Below are positions 35,127 through 44,600 of a DNA stretch of 64,000 bases, piece after piece. Source of the DNA: an uncultured Oscillospiraceae bacterium (lineage in GTDB: Bacteria; Bacillota; Clostridia; Oscillospirales; Acutalibacteraceae); contig CASFCH010000027.1 in NCBI GenBank assembly GCA_949293315.1, positions 52,177-116,176 of the forward strand. The letters run 5' to 3'. Numbering within the stretch: position 1 is the first letter of the stretch; each line of letters starts with the position of its first letter. The position numbers and the translations under genes were made by a program. The notes beneath the pieces are model-generated. The model made no database searches. It saw only the letters and a program-made list of their open reading frames with translations, and had not been told where the DNA came from.

Positions 35127-36571
35127 TATTCAGCCCTCCCGTCTGTCTGGTAGCGGTGCGCCGCGCCAAGGATGGATTGCTCATCAAAGGGCTTGCCGAT
35201 CAGCTGCATGCCGATGGGCAGGTTCTCGCCCGACTGCCCGCACGGCAGGGAGACGGACGGCAGGCCCGCCAGGTTGATCATGACCGTGTAAATGTCGCCC
35301 AGGTACATCTTTAAGGGATCGCTCAGGGATTCCCCGATCTTGAGCGCCGTGGTCGGAGCGACGGGCCCCAGGAGCATGTCGTACTTCTGGAAGGCGTCAA
35401 AGAAGGACTGCTGGATCAGCTTTTTGGCCTTGAGCGCCTTGTTGTAGTAGGCGTCGTAGTAGCCGGAGCTGAGCACAAAGTTGCCCAGCATAATGCGGCG
35501 CTTGACCTCCATGCCGAAGCCTTCGCTGCGGGTCTTAACGTAGACGTCGCGCAGGTTGGCGGGGTTGGGGGCAGAGTAGCCGTATTTGATGCCGTCATAC
35601 CGGGAGAGGTTGGAGCACGCCTCCGCGGAGGCGATGATATAATAGGTCGGCACGGCGTACTTGACGATCGGCATGGCGAACTCCTCCACGCGCGCACCGA
35701 GTGCTTCAAACTGCCTGGCCGCGTTCAGGATCGCCTGCTTGACCTCGGGATCGATGCCCTCGCCCAGGTAGTCGGACGGGATTCCGATCACCTTGCCGGC
35801 CAGATCATAGGACTCGACGTCCGCCAGTGTGAACTTTGTATAGTCCATGGAGGTGGAATCTTTTTCATCCCTGCCGCAGATGGCCAAAAACGCCGCCGCA
35901 CAGTCGCGTGCGCTGTTTGCGAGCGGGCCGATCTGGTCGAGGGAGGAGGCATAGGCCACCAGCCCGTATCGGGAGACCGCGCCGTAAGTCGGTTTAAGGC
36001 CCGTCACGCCGCAGAAGGAGGCGGGCTGACGGATCGAGCCGCCCGTATCGGAGCCGAGGGTCAGCAGGTTTTCGCCTGCCGCTACGGCCGCCGCAGCGCC
36101 GCCGGAGGAACCGCCCGGCACGCGGGTCGGGTCGCAGGGATTCTTCGTCGCGCCGAAGTGGGAGGTCTCTGTGGTGGAGCCCATGGCAAATTCATCCATA
36201 TTCAGCTTGCCGGTGATCACCATCCCGGCCTCCTGTACCTTGCGGATCACGGTCGCATCATAGGGGGGGATAAAGTTTTCCAGCATCTTGGACGCACAGG
36301 TAGTCCGCACGCCTTTGGTGCACATGTTGTCCTTGATTCCGACGGGAACGCCGGCCAGCGGGGCGTCCTTGAGCTCACCGCTGTCAATGCGGGCCTGTAC
36401 CTCCTCGGCGGCCCTGTATGCCTCCTCTTTGCAGAGGGAGATGTAGCAGTTGTATTTGGGTTCCTGTGCCTCAATCCGGGCGTAGGCATCGTCGAGCGCC
36501 TGCTTGACGGTCAGCTCGCCCGCGCGGATTTTGGCGGATAATTCGATTGCAGATAAGGTGTTCCGTTCCAT
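35126..36571 (-). CDS. gatA: Asp/Glu-tRNA amidotransferase subunit A
   Basis: A 481-residue glutaminase subunit of the amidase-signature family. The catalytic triad is Lys80 (GVPVGIKDN), cis-Ser155 (VPGGSSGG) and Ser179 nucleophile (SDTGGSIRQP). It hydrolyses glutamine and channels ammonia to GatB. The gene overlaps gatB, and gatC lies 12 bases upstream. Confidence 0.97.
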   Translation of the reverse strand: MERNTLSAIELSAKIRAGELTVKQALDDAYARIEAQEPKYNCYISLCKEEAYRAAEEVQARIDSGELKDAPLAGVPVGIKDNMCTKGVRTTCASKMLENFIPPYDATVIRKVQEAGMVITGKLNMDEFAMGSTTETSHFGATKNPCDPTRVPGGSSGGAAAAVAAGENLLTLGSDTGGSIRQPASFCGVTGLKPTYGAVSRYGLVAYASSLDQIGPLANSARDCAAAFLAICGRDEKDSTSMDYTKFTLADVESYDLAGKVIGIPSDYLGEGIDPEVKQAILNAARQFEALGARVEEFAMPIVKYAVPTYYIIASAEACSNLSRYDGIKYGYSAPNPANLRDVYVKTRSEGFGMEVKRRIMLGNFVLSSGYYDAYYNKALKAKKLIQQSFFDAFQKYDMLLGPVAPTTALKIGESLSDPLKMYLGDIYTVMINLAGLPSVSLPCGQSGENLPIGMQLIGKPFDEQSILGAAHRYQTDGRAE

Positions 36572-36583
36572 ACGCGCCCTCCT

Positions 36584-36871
36584 TTAGTCCACGGTCTTCG
36601 GTACCTTGAAGCAGCCGTCCAGCTCGTGCGGCGCATTGGCCAGGATGGCGTCGCGGTTATTGCCGTTTTTGATCTCGTCCTCCCGCATCACATTGGAGAC
36701 GTCGAACGCATGGGAGAGCGGCTGGACACTGTCGGTGTCCAGCTCGTTGAGCGTGTCAATATAGGAGAGGATGCTCTGCAGGTCGGTCTCGCACGCGGCG
36801 CGCTGCTCGTCTGTCAGCTCAATCCGCGCGAGCGATTCCAAGTAGCGGATCAGCTCATCGGAAATTTTCAT
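36584..36871 (-). CDS. gatC: Asp/Glu-tRNA amidotransferase subunit C
   Basis: A 95-residue stabilising subunit of GatCAB: an N-terminal helical part (IRYLESLARIELTDEQRA) and a C-terminal extended stretch (PLSHAFDVSNVMREDE) that wraps GatA and GatB. The start (ATG 36871) overlaps the aspS end by four bases, so it is read through from aspS. Confidence 0.93.
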   Translation of the reverse strand: MKISDELIRYLESLARIELTDEQRAACETDLQSILSYIDTLNELDTDSVQPLSHAFDVSNVMREDEIKNGNNRDAILANAPHELDGCFKVPKTVD

Positions 36872-38628
36872 GACGGGTTCACCTGTTTCCTGATTTTAAT
36901 GTGGACTTCGCGCAGCTGCTGCTCGCTGACCTCATTCGGTGCGCCAAGGAGCAGGTCCTGTGCATTGGCATTCATTGGGAACGCGATCACTTCGCGGATG
37001 TTCTCCTCATCCTTGAGGAGCATCAGCATACGGTCCACGCCGGGCGCCATACCCGCGTGCGGCGGCGCGCCGTAGTGGAATGCGCGGAACAGCGCGCCAA
37101 AGCGCTGTTCAAGCTCCTCTGCGGTGTATCCGGCCAGTTCAAAGGCCTTGATCATAATGTCGGGGCGGTGGTTCCGCACCGCGCCGGAGGAGAGCTCCAC
37201 GCCGTTGCACACGATGTCGTACTGATAGGCCTTGATGGTCAGCGGATCCTGATTCATCAGTGCATCCATCCCGCCCTGCGGCATGGAGAACGGGTTGTGC
37301 GTAAAGTCGAGCTTGCCCTCGTCGTTCAGCTCGTACATCGGGAAATCGGTGATAAAGCAGAGGTCAAAGCGGTCTTTATCGATGATGTCCATCCGCACGC
37401 CCAGCTCCGAGCGGATCTGCCCGGCGAGCGTGTTGACAATGGAGATATCGTCGCTGATGAAGAAGAGCGTGTCATCCACCTTCAGCTGGGCCAGCTCCGT
37501 CAGCTCGGCCTTTTTCTCCTCGGAGAGGAACTTGGTGATCGGGCCCTTAAACGTGCCGTCCGGCAGCACGGAGATATAGCCAAGGCCCTTCATACCGATG
37601 GACTCGGCGTATTTGAGCATGTTTTCAAAGAAGGATTTGGACTTTTTGGCGCAGCCGGGCACGTTGATGCCGCGCACCGGGCGGCCCTTAAAGGGCTTAA
37701 AGTCCACATCCGCAAAGTAACCGGACAGATCGATGATGACCAGCGGGTTGCGCAGGTCCGGCTTATCGGTGCCGTATTTGAGCATGGCCTCCTCATACGG
37801 GATGCGCACGAACGGCGCAGGGGAGACCTTTTTGCCGCCGCCGAACTCGGTGAACGTATCATAGAGCACTTTCTCGGCGACCTCGAACACGTCCTCCTGC
37901 GTGGCAAACGCCATCTCGAAGTCGAGCTGATAGAACTCGCCGGGAGAACGGTCCGCGCGGGCGTCCTCATCGCGGAAGCACGGGGCGATCTGATAGTAGC
38001 GGTCAAAGCCGGAGGTCATCAGCAGCTGCTTAAACTGCTGTGGAGCCTGCGGCAGCGCATAAAACTTGCCGCGGTGCTTGCGGGAGGGGATGATATAGTC
38101 GCGCGCGCCCTCCGGGGAGGAGCAGGTCAGAATGGGTGTGTTGATCTCCGTAAAGCCGAGTTCGTCCATCTTGCCGCGCAGGTACTTGATGACCTTGGAA
38201 CGGAACAGGATGTTCTCGTGCACCTTGGGGTTGCGCAGATCGAGGAAGCGGTACTTCAGGCGCACATCCTCCTTTGTCTCCTTGGAGGTTGCCACTTCAA
38301 AGGGGAGCGTCTCCGTGCAGTCGCCGAGGACTTCCATCTCCTGAGCGTTGAGCTCGAGCGTGCCTGTCGGGATCTTGGGATTGACCGTATCCGGGTCGCG
38401 CCGGTCAACGCTGCCCGAGACGGAGATGACGCTCTCGCGCCGGATTTTTTTGAGCATCTCGTCATCGTGGATGACCACCTGTGTCACACCGTATTCGTCG
38501 CGCAGGTCGATAAAGGCGACGCCGCCGTGGTCGCGGATGTTTTCCACCCATCCGGCCAGACGGGCGGTGGAGCCGATGTCGCTCTCCTTCAGTTCTCCGC
38601 AGGTATGGGTCCTGTAGCACTCTTGCAT
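36868..38628 (-). CDS. aspS: Aspartyl-tRNA synthetase (bacterial type, probably non-discriminating)
   Basis: A 586-residue class II synthetase with an OB-fold (about 15-110), catalytic core and GAD insertion (about 300-420). Motif 2 is CFRDEDARADRSPGEFYQLDFEMAF, in which SPGEFYQLD differs from the common QPEFTQIDVEM; motif 3 includes GMAPGVDR. Its place at the head of a gatC-gatA-gatB operon suggests it charges tRNA(Asn) with Asp for GatCAB to amidate; that is inference. No T-box fits: the leader after the promoter is only about 40 nt. Confidence 0.95.
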   Translation of the reverse strand: MQECYRTHTCGELKESDIGSTARLAGWVENIRDHGGVAFIDLRDEYGVTQVVIHDDEMLKKIRRESVISVSGSVDRRDPDTVNPKIPTGTLELNAQEMEVLGDCTETLPFEVATSKETKEDVRLKYRFLDLRNPKVHENILFRSKVIKYLRGKMDELGFTEINTPILTCSSPEGARDYIIPSRKHRGKFYALPQAPQQFKQLLMTSGFDRYYQIAPCFRDEDARADRSPGEFYQLDFEMAFATQEDVFEVAEKVLYDTFTEFGGGKKVSPAPFVRIPYEEAMLKYGTDKPDLRNPLVIIDLSGYFADVDFKPFKGRPVRGINVPGCAKKSKSFFENMLKYAESIGMKGLGYISVLPDGTFKGPITKFLSEEKKAELTELAQLKVDDTLFFISDDISIVNTLAGQIRSELGVRMDIIDKDRFDLCFITDFPMYELNDEGKLDFTHNPFSMPQGGMDALMNQDPLTIKAYQYDIVCNGVELSSGAVRNHRPDIMIKAFELAGYTAEELEQRFGALFRAFHYGAPPHAGMAPGVDRMLMLLKDEENIREVIAFPMNANAQDLLLGAPNEVSEQQLREVHIKIRKQVNPS

Positions 38629-38673
38629 ATCAAAGACAATCCCTTCAAATTAGAAAAATTTAGAATCCTCTTA

Positions 38674-38702
38674 ATTATACCATTTATTTTACCATTCGTA
38701 AA
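38674..38702 (-). promoter_or_regulatory. Sigma-A promoter of the aspS-gatCAB operon
   Basis: On the minus strand TTTACG (38697-38702), 17 bp, perfect TATAAT (38674-38679), inside an A/T-rich stretch. It lies within the 3' end of a doubtful small reading frame. Confidence 0.65.
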
Positions 38703-38932
38703 GCGATATTATCAGGGCAAATGGGCGAAAATGGGCCGTGGTAAATAAAAAAGACGCCGCAGCGTCCGGGGTGACGGAGGATTGAAATGTGAGCATAATG
38801 GGACGCCGGATGAATGGTTGGTTCCAGGAGTTCAGATTCAGACAGACCGAATCTTTGGGCAGGGCGCTTCATCTCTTTTATTGCGATGATGAGCGGTAGT
38901 AAAATCACCATAAAGGCGATGATGTACATCAT
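38684..38932 (-). CDS. Doubtful small membrane protein
   Basis: An 82-residue frame starting at ATG 38932, with GGGAGG eight bases upstream and an N-terminal hydrophobic helix (MMYIIAFMVILLPLIIAIKEMKRP). The ribosome binding site and helix argue for a gene. A terminator-like hairpin (38747-38766) lies inside its last third and the aspS promoter lies under its end, so either only the first part is functional or the frame has decayed. No family recognised. Confidence 0.35.
   Translation of the reverse strand: MMYIIAFMVILLPLIIAIKEMKRPAQRFGLSESELLEPTIHPASHYAHISILRHPGRCGVFFIYHGPFSPICPDNIALRMVK
38747..38766 (-). terminator. Terminator-like hairpin on the minus strand
   Basis: GACGC (minus-strand view) pairs with GCGTC around a TGCG loop, followed by TTTTTT. 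The stem is short (5 bp, 6 with a flanking pair). Confidence 0.5.
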
Positions 38933-39064
38933 CGGCAACACCTCCCTCCTCCCGCAGACGGCGGGGAAGAAAGAGGAACCAACCGCTCACCGTTATACGG
39001 AGAGCTCCCTGCATCTCAAACATCATATCAGGCTGTCGGGGATGCTGTCAAATCCCCGGCGCAT

Positions 39065-39094
39065 AAAAAAGGAGGGGAAGAAAATTCCCCTCCT
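39065..39094 (-). terminator. Terminator of the purL-apgM-metY operon
   Basis: On the minus strand GGAGGGGAA (39085-39093) pairs with TTCCCCTCC (39071-39079), followed by TTTTTT. It lies just beyond the metY stop at 39114. The 39095-39113 interval is otherwise empty. Confidence 0.85.
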
Positions 39095-39113
39095 GCGGTG
39101 TATTCTGTGATTT

Positions 39114-40394
39114 TTACAGTGCGGCCAGCGCCTGATCGATATCGTCGATGATATCCTGCGCGTCCTCAATGCCCACGGAGAAGCGGATCAGATCCGGCTT
39201 CACGCCTGCGGCCTCAAGCTGCTCATCGGTCAGCTGACGGTGGGTCGTGCTCGCCGGATGCAGCACGCAGGTGCGCGCATCCGCCACGTGGGTGACAATG
39301 GCGGCCAGCTTGAGTGAATCCATAAACTTAGTCGCAGCTTCACGTCCGCCCTTGACGCCGAAGGAGACGACGCCGCTGGTGCCGCCGGGCATATACTTTT
39401 TGGCCAGCTCATAGTTCTCGTTTGATTTCAGACCCGGATAGTTGATCCAGGTGATTTTATCGTGGTGCTCCAGGTGCTCGGCCACCTTCTGCGCGTTGGC
39501 GCAGTGCTGCTTCATCCGCAGGGCGAGCGTCTCCAGGCCGATCCCGATCAGAAAGGCGTTGTGCGGGCTCTGGATGGATCCGAGGTCGCGCATGAGCTGT
39601 GTGGTCGCCTTGGTAATATAGGCGGCGCTGCCAAAGCTCTCCGTGTAAACTACGCCGTGGTAGCTGTCGTCCGGAGTGGTCAGGCCGGGGAACTTGTCAT
39701 TCTGTGTCCAATCGAACTTGCCGCTGTCCACGATCGCACCGCCGATCGTCATTGCGTGACCGTCCATGTACTTGGTGGTGGCATGTGTGACGATATCCGC
39801 GCCCCACTCAAACGGGCGGCAGTTGATCGGGGTGGGGAAGGTGTTGTCCACGATCAGCGGCACGCCGTGGCGGTGCGCCGCGTTGGCGAACTTTTCAATA
39901 TCCAGTACGTCGAGCGACGGATTGGAGAGCGTCTCCGCGAACACCGCGCGGGTGTTGTCCTGGAAGGCTGCCTCGAGCTCCTCCTCCGTCGCGTACGGGG
40001 AGACGAACGTGAAGTCAATCCCGAGCTTTTTCATCGTGACGTTGAACAGGTTGAACGTGCCGCCGTAGATCGCCGCGGAGGCGACCACGTGCTGCCCGGC
40101 CTGGCAGACATTGAAGATGGAGTAGAAATTCGCCGCCTGCCCGGAGGAGGTCAGCATCGCGCCTACGCCGCCCTCGAGCGCCGCGATGCGCGCCGCCACC
40201 ATGTCGTTGGTGGGGTTTTGCAGCCGGGAGTAGAAGTAGCCGGACTCCTGCAAATCAAACAGGCGGCCCATCTGCTCGCTGGACTCATATTTAAATGTGG
40301 TGCTCTGGACAATCGGCATGATGCGGGGCTCGCCGTTCTTTGGGGTATAACCCGCCTGTACGCATTTGGTCTCCAGTCCGTATTCCTTACTCAT
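39114..40394 (-). CDS. metY: O-acetylhomoserine sulfhydrylase
   Basis: A 426-residue Cys/Met-metabolism PLP enzyme, starting at ATG 40394 (GGGAGG ten bases upstream). The PLP lysine is Lys208 in ATTKYMDGHAMTIGGAIVDSG. Sequence around SGVVSFGVKGGR, and the long QAAN-NVCQAGQHVVAS block, mark MetY rather than cystathionine gamma-synthase. It uses O-acetylhomoserine and sulfide to make homocysteine. The start overlaps the apgM end by eight bases. Confidence 0.92.
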   Translation of the reverse strand: MSKEYGLETKCVQAGYTPKNGEPRIMPIVQSTTFKYESSEQMGRLFDLQESGYFYSRLQNPTNDMVAARIAALEGGVGAMLTSSGQAANFYSIFNVCQAGQHVVASAAIYGGTFNLFNVTMKKLGIDFTFVSPYATEEELEAAFQDNTRAVFAETLSNPSLDVLDIEKFANAAHRHGVPLIVDNTFPTPINCRPFEWGADIVTHATTKYMDGHAMTIGGAIVDSGKFDWTQNDKFPGLTTPDDSYHGVVYTESFGSAAYITKATTQLMRDLGSIQSPHNAFLIGIGLETLALRMKQHCANAQKVAEHLEHHDKITWINYPGLKSNENYELAKKYMPGGTSGVVSFGVKGGREAATKFMDSLKLAAIVTHVADARTCVLHPASTTHRQLTDEQLEAAGVKPDLIRFSVGIEDAQDIIDDIDQALAAL

Positions 40395-41616
40395 GGATCG
40401 TTTGCCTCCCAAGAAAGATTTTCATCAGCTCATAACCCTTTTCCACAAACACGCCCGTGGTTTTGGCTGTCTCCTCGTCGATGGAGGTGACGCCGGACTC
40501 CACCTCGCACTCCTTCTCGTAGATCAGGAACGGGACGGGATCACTCGCGTGGGTGCCCGTGACGATCGGCGTGGGGTGGTCGGGCAGGATCATGATCTTA
40601 TAGTCCTCGCCGGTGCTGTTGAGCTTGTCGATCAGCGGGGTGAGAACTTTTTCGTCGATCAGCTCAATGGCCTTGACTTTATTTTCCGGCTCATTGCGGT
40701 GGCCGCACTCGTCCGGGCCCTCAAAGTGCAGGTAGACAAGATCACTGCCGTTGTCCCACTCGTTGATGGCGGCAGCGACCTTACCGGCGTAATTGGTGTC
40801 GATATATCCCGTGGCGCCCTCCACGTCCGGGGCATTCATCCCGGCGCTGATGGCGATGCCCTTGAGCAGGTCAACGGCGGAAATGATGCTCCCCTTGACG
40901 CCGTACAGCTCCTGGAACGGCTTGAGGATCGGCTTTTTGCCCTCGCCCCACAGCCAGATGGAGGTCGCCGGGCGCTTGCCCGCGGCGATACGCGCCTGAT
41001 TGACGGGGTGGTTTTTCAGGATCTCCACGCTCTTTTTCATCAGGTCGAGCAATGGGGCGGCGTTCTCACTCTGGGAGAGATACTCCCCCACCACGCGGCC
41101 GGAGATATCGTGCGGCGGCGTCATATTTCCCAGATCTGTCGTGCCGTTCTTCCAGATCAGGCAGTGGCGGTAGCTCACGCCGGGATAAAAGGCAAATATA
41201 TCGTTTCCAAGCCCTTCCTGTACAGCCTTGATGAGCTCGGCGGCCTCTGCGGTGGAGATGTCGCCCGCACAGTAGTCAACCATCGTCTTATCCGCATAGT
41301 TCTCCTCGTCGGAGAGGGTGACCAGGTTGCAGCGCAGCGCGATGTCCGTGTCTTCCATCTGCACGCCCATGCTCACCGCCTCCAGCGGGGAGCGGCCGGT
41401 GTAATACAGCTTGGGGTCGTAGCCGAGCACGCTCAGGTTGGCCACATCGCTGCCGGGCTTGAGCCCGGGGGCGACGGTACGCACCAGGCCGACCGTCGCG
41501 CGCTGTGCCAGAGAGTCAAACACGGGCTTTTTGGCCATCATCATCGGCGTTTTGCCGTCAAAGCAGGGGACGGGGTAGTCCGCCATGCCGTCGTACAGTA
41601 CGATCAGATACTTCAT
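40387..41616 (-). CDS. apgM: Cofactor-independent phosphoglycerate mutase, archaeal type
   Basis: A 409-residue alkaline-phosphatase-superfamily mutase (3-PG to 2-PG). Start ATG 41616 gives MKYLIVLYDGMADYP, matching the ApgM family. Metal and catalytic motifs are present: YDGMADYP, PGSDVANLSVLGYDP (catalytic Ser in GSDVANLSV), and the C-terminal LPDHPTPI and THASDPVPF. It is the archaeal-type enzyme, different from GpmI or GpmA. It follows purL by 40 bases. It may supplement a standard mutase elsewhere. Confidence 0.9.
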   Translation of the reverse strand: MKYLIVLYDGMADYPVPCFDGKTPMMMAKKPVFDSLAQRATVGLVRTVAPGLKPGSDVANLSVLGYDPKLYYTGRSPLEAVSMGVQMEDTDIALRCNLVTLSDEENYADKTMVDYCAGDISTAEAAELIKAVQEGLGNDIFAFYPGVSYRHCLIWKNGTTDLGNMTPPHDISGRVVGEYLSQSENAAPLLDLMKKSVEILKNHPVNQARIAAGKRPATSIWLWGEGKKPILKPFQELYGVKGSIISAVDLLKGIAISAGMNAPDVEGATGYIDTNYAGKVAAAINEWDNGSDLVYLHFEGPDECGHRNEPENKVKAIELIDEKVLTPLIDKLNSTGEDYKIMILPDHPTPIVTGTHASDPVPFLIYEKECEVESGVTSIDEETAKTTGVFVEKGYELMKIFLGRQTIHE

Positions 41617-41656
41617 GATATTGTACACGCCCTTTCAAAAGCGAAAATATACCGGA

Positions 41657-44600
41657 TTATTTGGTAAAGTACGCCACACCGGAGGCAAAGATCTGCTGAT
41701 CCTTTACGCCGGGTACGTTCTTGTACAGCGCTCCGTTGATCGAACGCTCGCTGTGGCCCATCTTGCCGAGCACGCGGCCGTCCGGGCTGGTAATGCCCTC
41801 GATGGCACAGACGGAGCCGTTCGGGTTGAACGGCATATCAGCCGCCGGTGCACCACTCAGATCAACGTACTGTGTGGCAATCTGGCCGTTCTCCGCGAGC
41901 CGGCGCACCCACTGCTCACTGGCCACAAACCGGCCCTCGCCGTGGGAGACGGGGATGCAGTGGACATCGCCTGCCTGCACGCCGCTCATCCATGGGCTCT
42001 TCACGCTCGTGATGCGGGTGTATACCATCTGGGAGACGTGGCGGCCGATGGTGTTGAACGTCAGCGTCGGATCATCCGGCTGTGTCTCGCGGATCTCGCC
42101 ATAGGGCAGCAGGCCGACTTTAATGAGGGCCTGGAAGCCGTTGCAGATACCGAGCGCCAGACCGTCACGGTTATTCAGCAGTTCCATCACAGCGTCACGC
42201 ACACGGGCGCTGCGCAGGGTGGTGGCGATAAACTTGCCGGAGCCGTCCGGCTCGTCGCCGCCGCTGAAACCGCCGGGGATCATCAGGATCTGGGCGGAGC
42301 GAATCTCCCTTTCCAGTGCCGCGATACTCTCGTCGATATCCGCTGGGGTCAGGTTGCGCATGACCAGGATTTTTGTCTCAGCGCCAGCCTTCTCAAAGGC
42401 GCGGGCCGTATCGTATTCGCAGTTGGTTCCCGGGAACACGGGAATGATCACGCGCGGTTTTGCCGTCTTGATAGCCGGGGCGGCGTTGGAGCGCTCCGTA
42501 TAGAGCGGGATTTCCGTCATCGGGGCGGGGGCGTTCGCATCGGTTGGGAACACGCTCTCCAGTGTGTGGGTGTAGGCGTTCACCAGCTCGTACTGTGCCG
42601 CCGTCTCGCCGCCGATGGAGAACGTGCCGTTCTCGTTCACCGTGCCCAGACGGACAAAGTCAAATGCCGCAAGATCCGTGCCCGGGCACACCTGCGCCAC
42701 AACGCAGCCGGCCATCGGGGCATAGAGCTCTTCTGCTGTCAGACCGTCCGCAAAATCAAAGCCCAGCTCGTTGCCGAAGGCCATTTTGCACACGGCGGCG
42801 GACGCGCCGCCCTCATCCACTACGCCAGCGGCAATGAGATCGCCGGAGCGGACAAGTGCGGAGATATTCTCCATAAATTCCTTGGTGCGCGCCCAGTCGG
42901 GTACAAGGGTATCCGCGCACACCGGCAGCTTCAGGAGGACAACCTCGCCCGCGCCGGTGAACGCGCAGGAGTGGATATCCTTCCCCATTGCCGGAGCAAT
43001 GGCAAAGCTGACGAGCGTCGGCGGTACATCCAGATCGTTAAAGGAGCCGGACATACTGTCCTTGCCGCCGATGGAGGCAACGTTCAAATTGAGCTGTGCC
43101 GTCAGCGCGCCGAGCAGGGCGGCCGCCGGTTTGCCCCAGCGCTCCGGAGCAGTGCCCAGGCGCTCAAAATACTCCTGGAATGTCAGGTAGGCCTTGCGGG
43201 TATCCGCACCGCTGGCTGCCAGTTTAACCAGAGACTGCACCACGGCATAGGCGGCGCCGTGGAAGGGGCTGAACTTGCTGATACCCGGGATGAAGCCGTA
43301 GCTCATCACCGTGGCGGTATCGGCGGCGCCCTCCTCGGTGGGGACGGCGGCGGCCATGACGTTCTCCGGCGTAAGCTGTGTCTTGCCGGCAAAGGGCATC
43401 AAAACCGTTGCCGCACCGATGCTTGAGTCGAAGCGCTCGCTGAGCCCTTTTTGAGAGCAAACGGGCAGACGGGAAAGGTTCTTTTTCAGGGCGTCCATGC
43501 CGCTGACGCTGCGCAGCTCCGCCGGGACAGCGGTGCGGTAATCGTCCGCGGGATCGGCGGCGGCAATCAGAGCGTTCGCCTTCTGGGTGACGCCGTTGGT
43601 ATCGAGGAAAGCGCGTGTGATATGGACGATCTCGTCCCCGCGCCAGGTCATGCGGAGCACGGGCTCCTCGGTGACGCACGCCACAGGCGTGGCCTCCAAA
43701 TTTTCCTCCCCTGCCAAACGGATGAACTTTTTCACATCCTCGGGGTTGAGGACCACGGCCATGCGCTCCTGGGATTCGGAGATCGCAAGCTCCGTGCCGT
43801 CCAGACCGTCGTATTTTTTCGGAACCTTGTCCAGATCGACAGTCAGGCCGGGGGCCAGCTCGCCGATGGCGACGCACACGCCGCCCGCGCCAAAGTCATT
43901 GCAGCGCTTGATGAGCGTGGAGGCCTCCGGGTTGCGGAACAGGCGCTGCAGCTTGCGCTCCGTGGGCGGATTGCCCTTCTGCACCTCGGCGCCGCATGTC
44001 TCGATGGAGGCGGAATCGTGAGCCTTGGAGGAGCCGGTCGCGCCGCCGCAGCCGTCGCGGCCTGTCCGGCCGCCGAGCAGGACGATGATATCGCCGGGCT
44101 TCGGACGCTCACGGCGGACATTCTTCCTGGGGGAGGCGGCGACTACGGCGCCGATCTCCATGCGCTTGGCCACATAGCCCTCGTCGTAGATCTCCGCTAC
44201 CTGACCGGTGGAAAGGCCGATCTGGTTGCCGTAGGAGGAGTAGCCCTTGGCCGCGCCGAGCGTGATCTTGCGCTGGGGCAGTTTGCCGGGGATGGTCTCC
44301 TCAAACGGGGTGAGCGGGTTGCCGCTGCCGGTGACGCGCATGGCCTGATAGACATAGGAACGGCCGGAGAGCGGGTCGCGGATCGCACCGCCCAGGCAGG
44401 TGGCCGCACCGCCGAAGGGTTCGATCTCCGTCGGATGGTTGTGGGTCTCGTTTTTAAACTGGATCAGATAGGTCTCCGTTTTGCCGCCAATCTGCACGGG
44501 CACCTCGATGGAGCAGGCGTTGATCTCCTCGCTCTCGTCCACCTCGCAGGCATAGCCGCGCTGCTTGAGCGCCTTTGCCCCGATGGTGGCCATGTCCATC

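Noticed and set aside
32808..35153. 781-residue plus-strand reading frame opposite the HAD and gatB genes
   Set aside because: Antisense to HAD and gatB with no recognisable domain, and its start lies in repeat DNA.
38629..38700. T-box before aspS
   Set aside because: The promoter at 38674-38702 leaves about 40 nt of leader, too short for a T-box, and no AGGGUGGNACCGCG-like motif is present.
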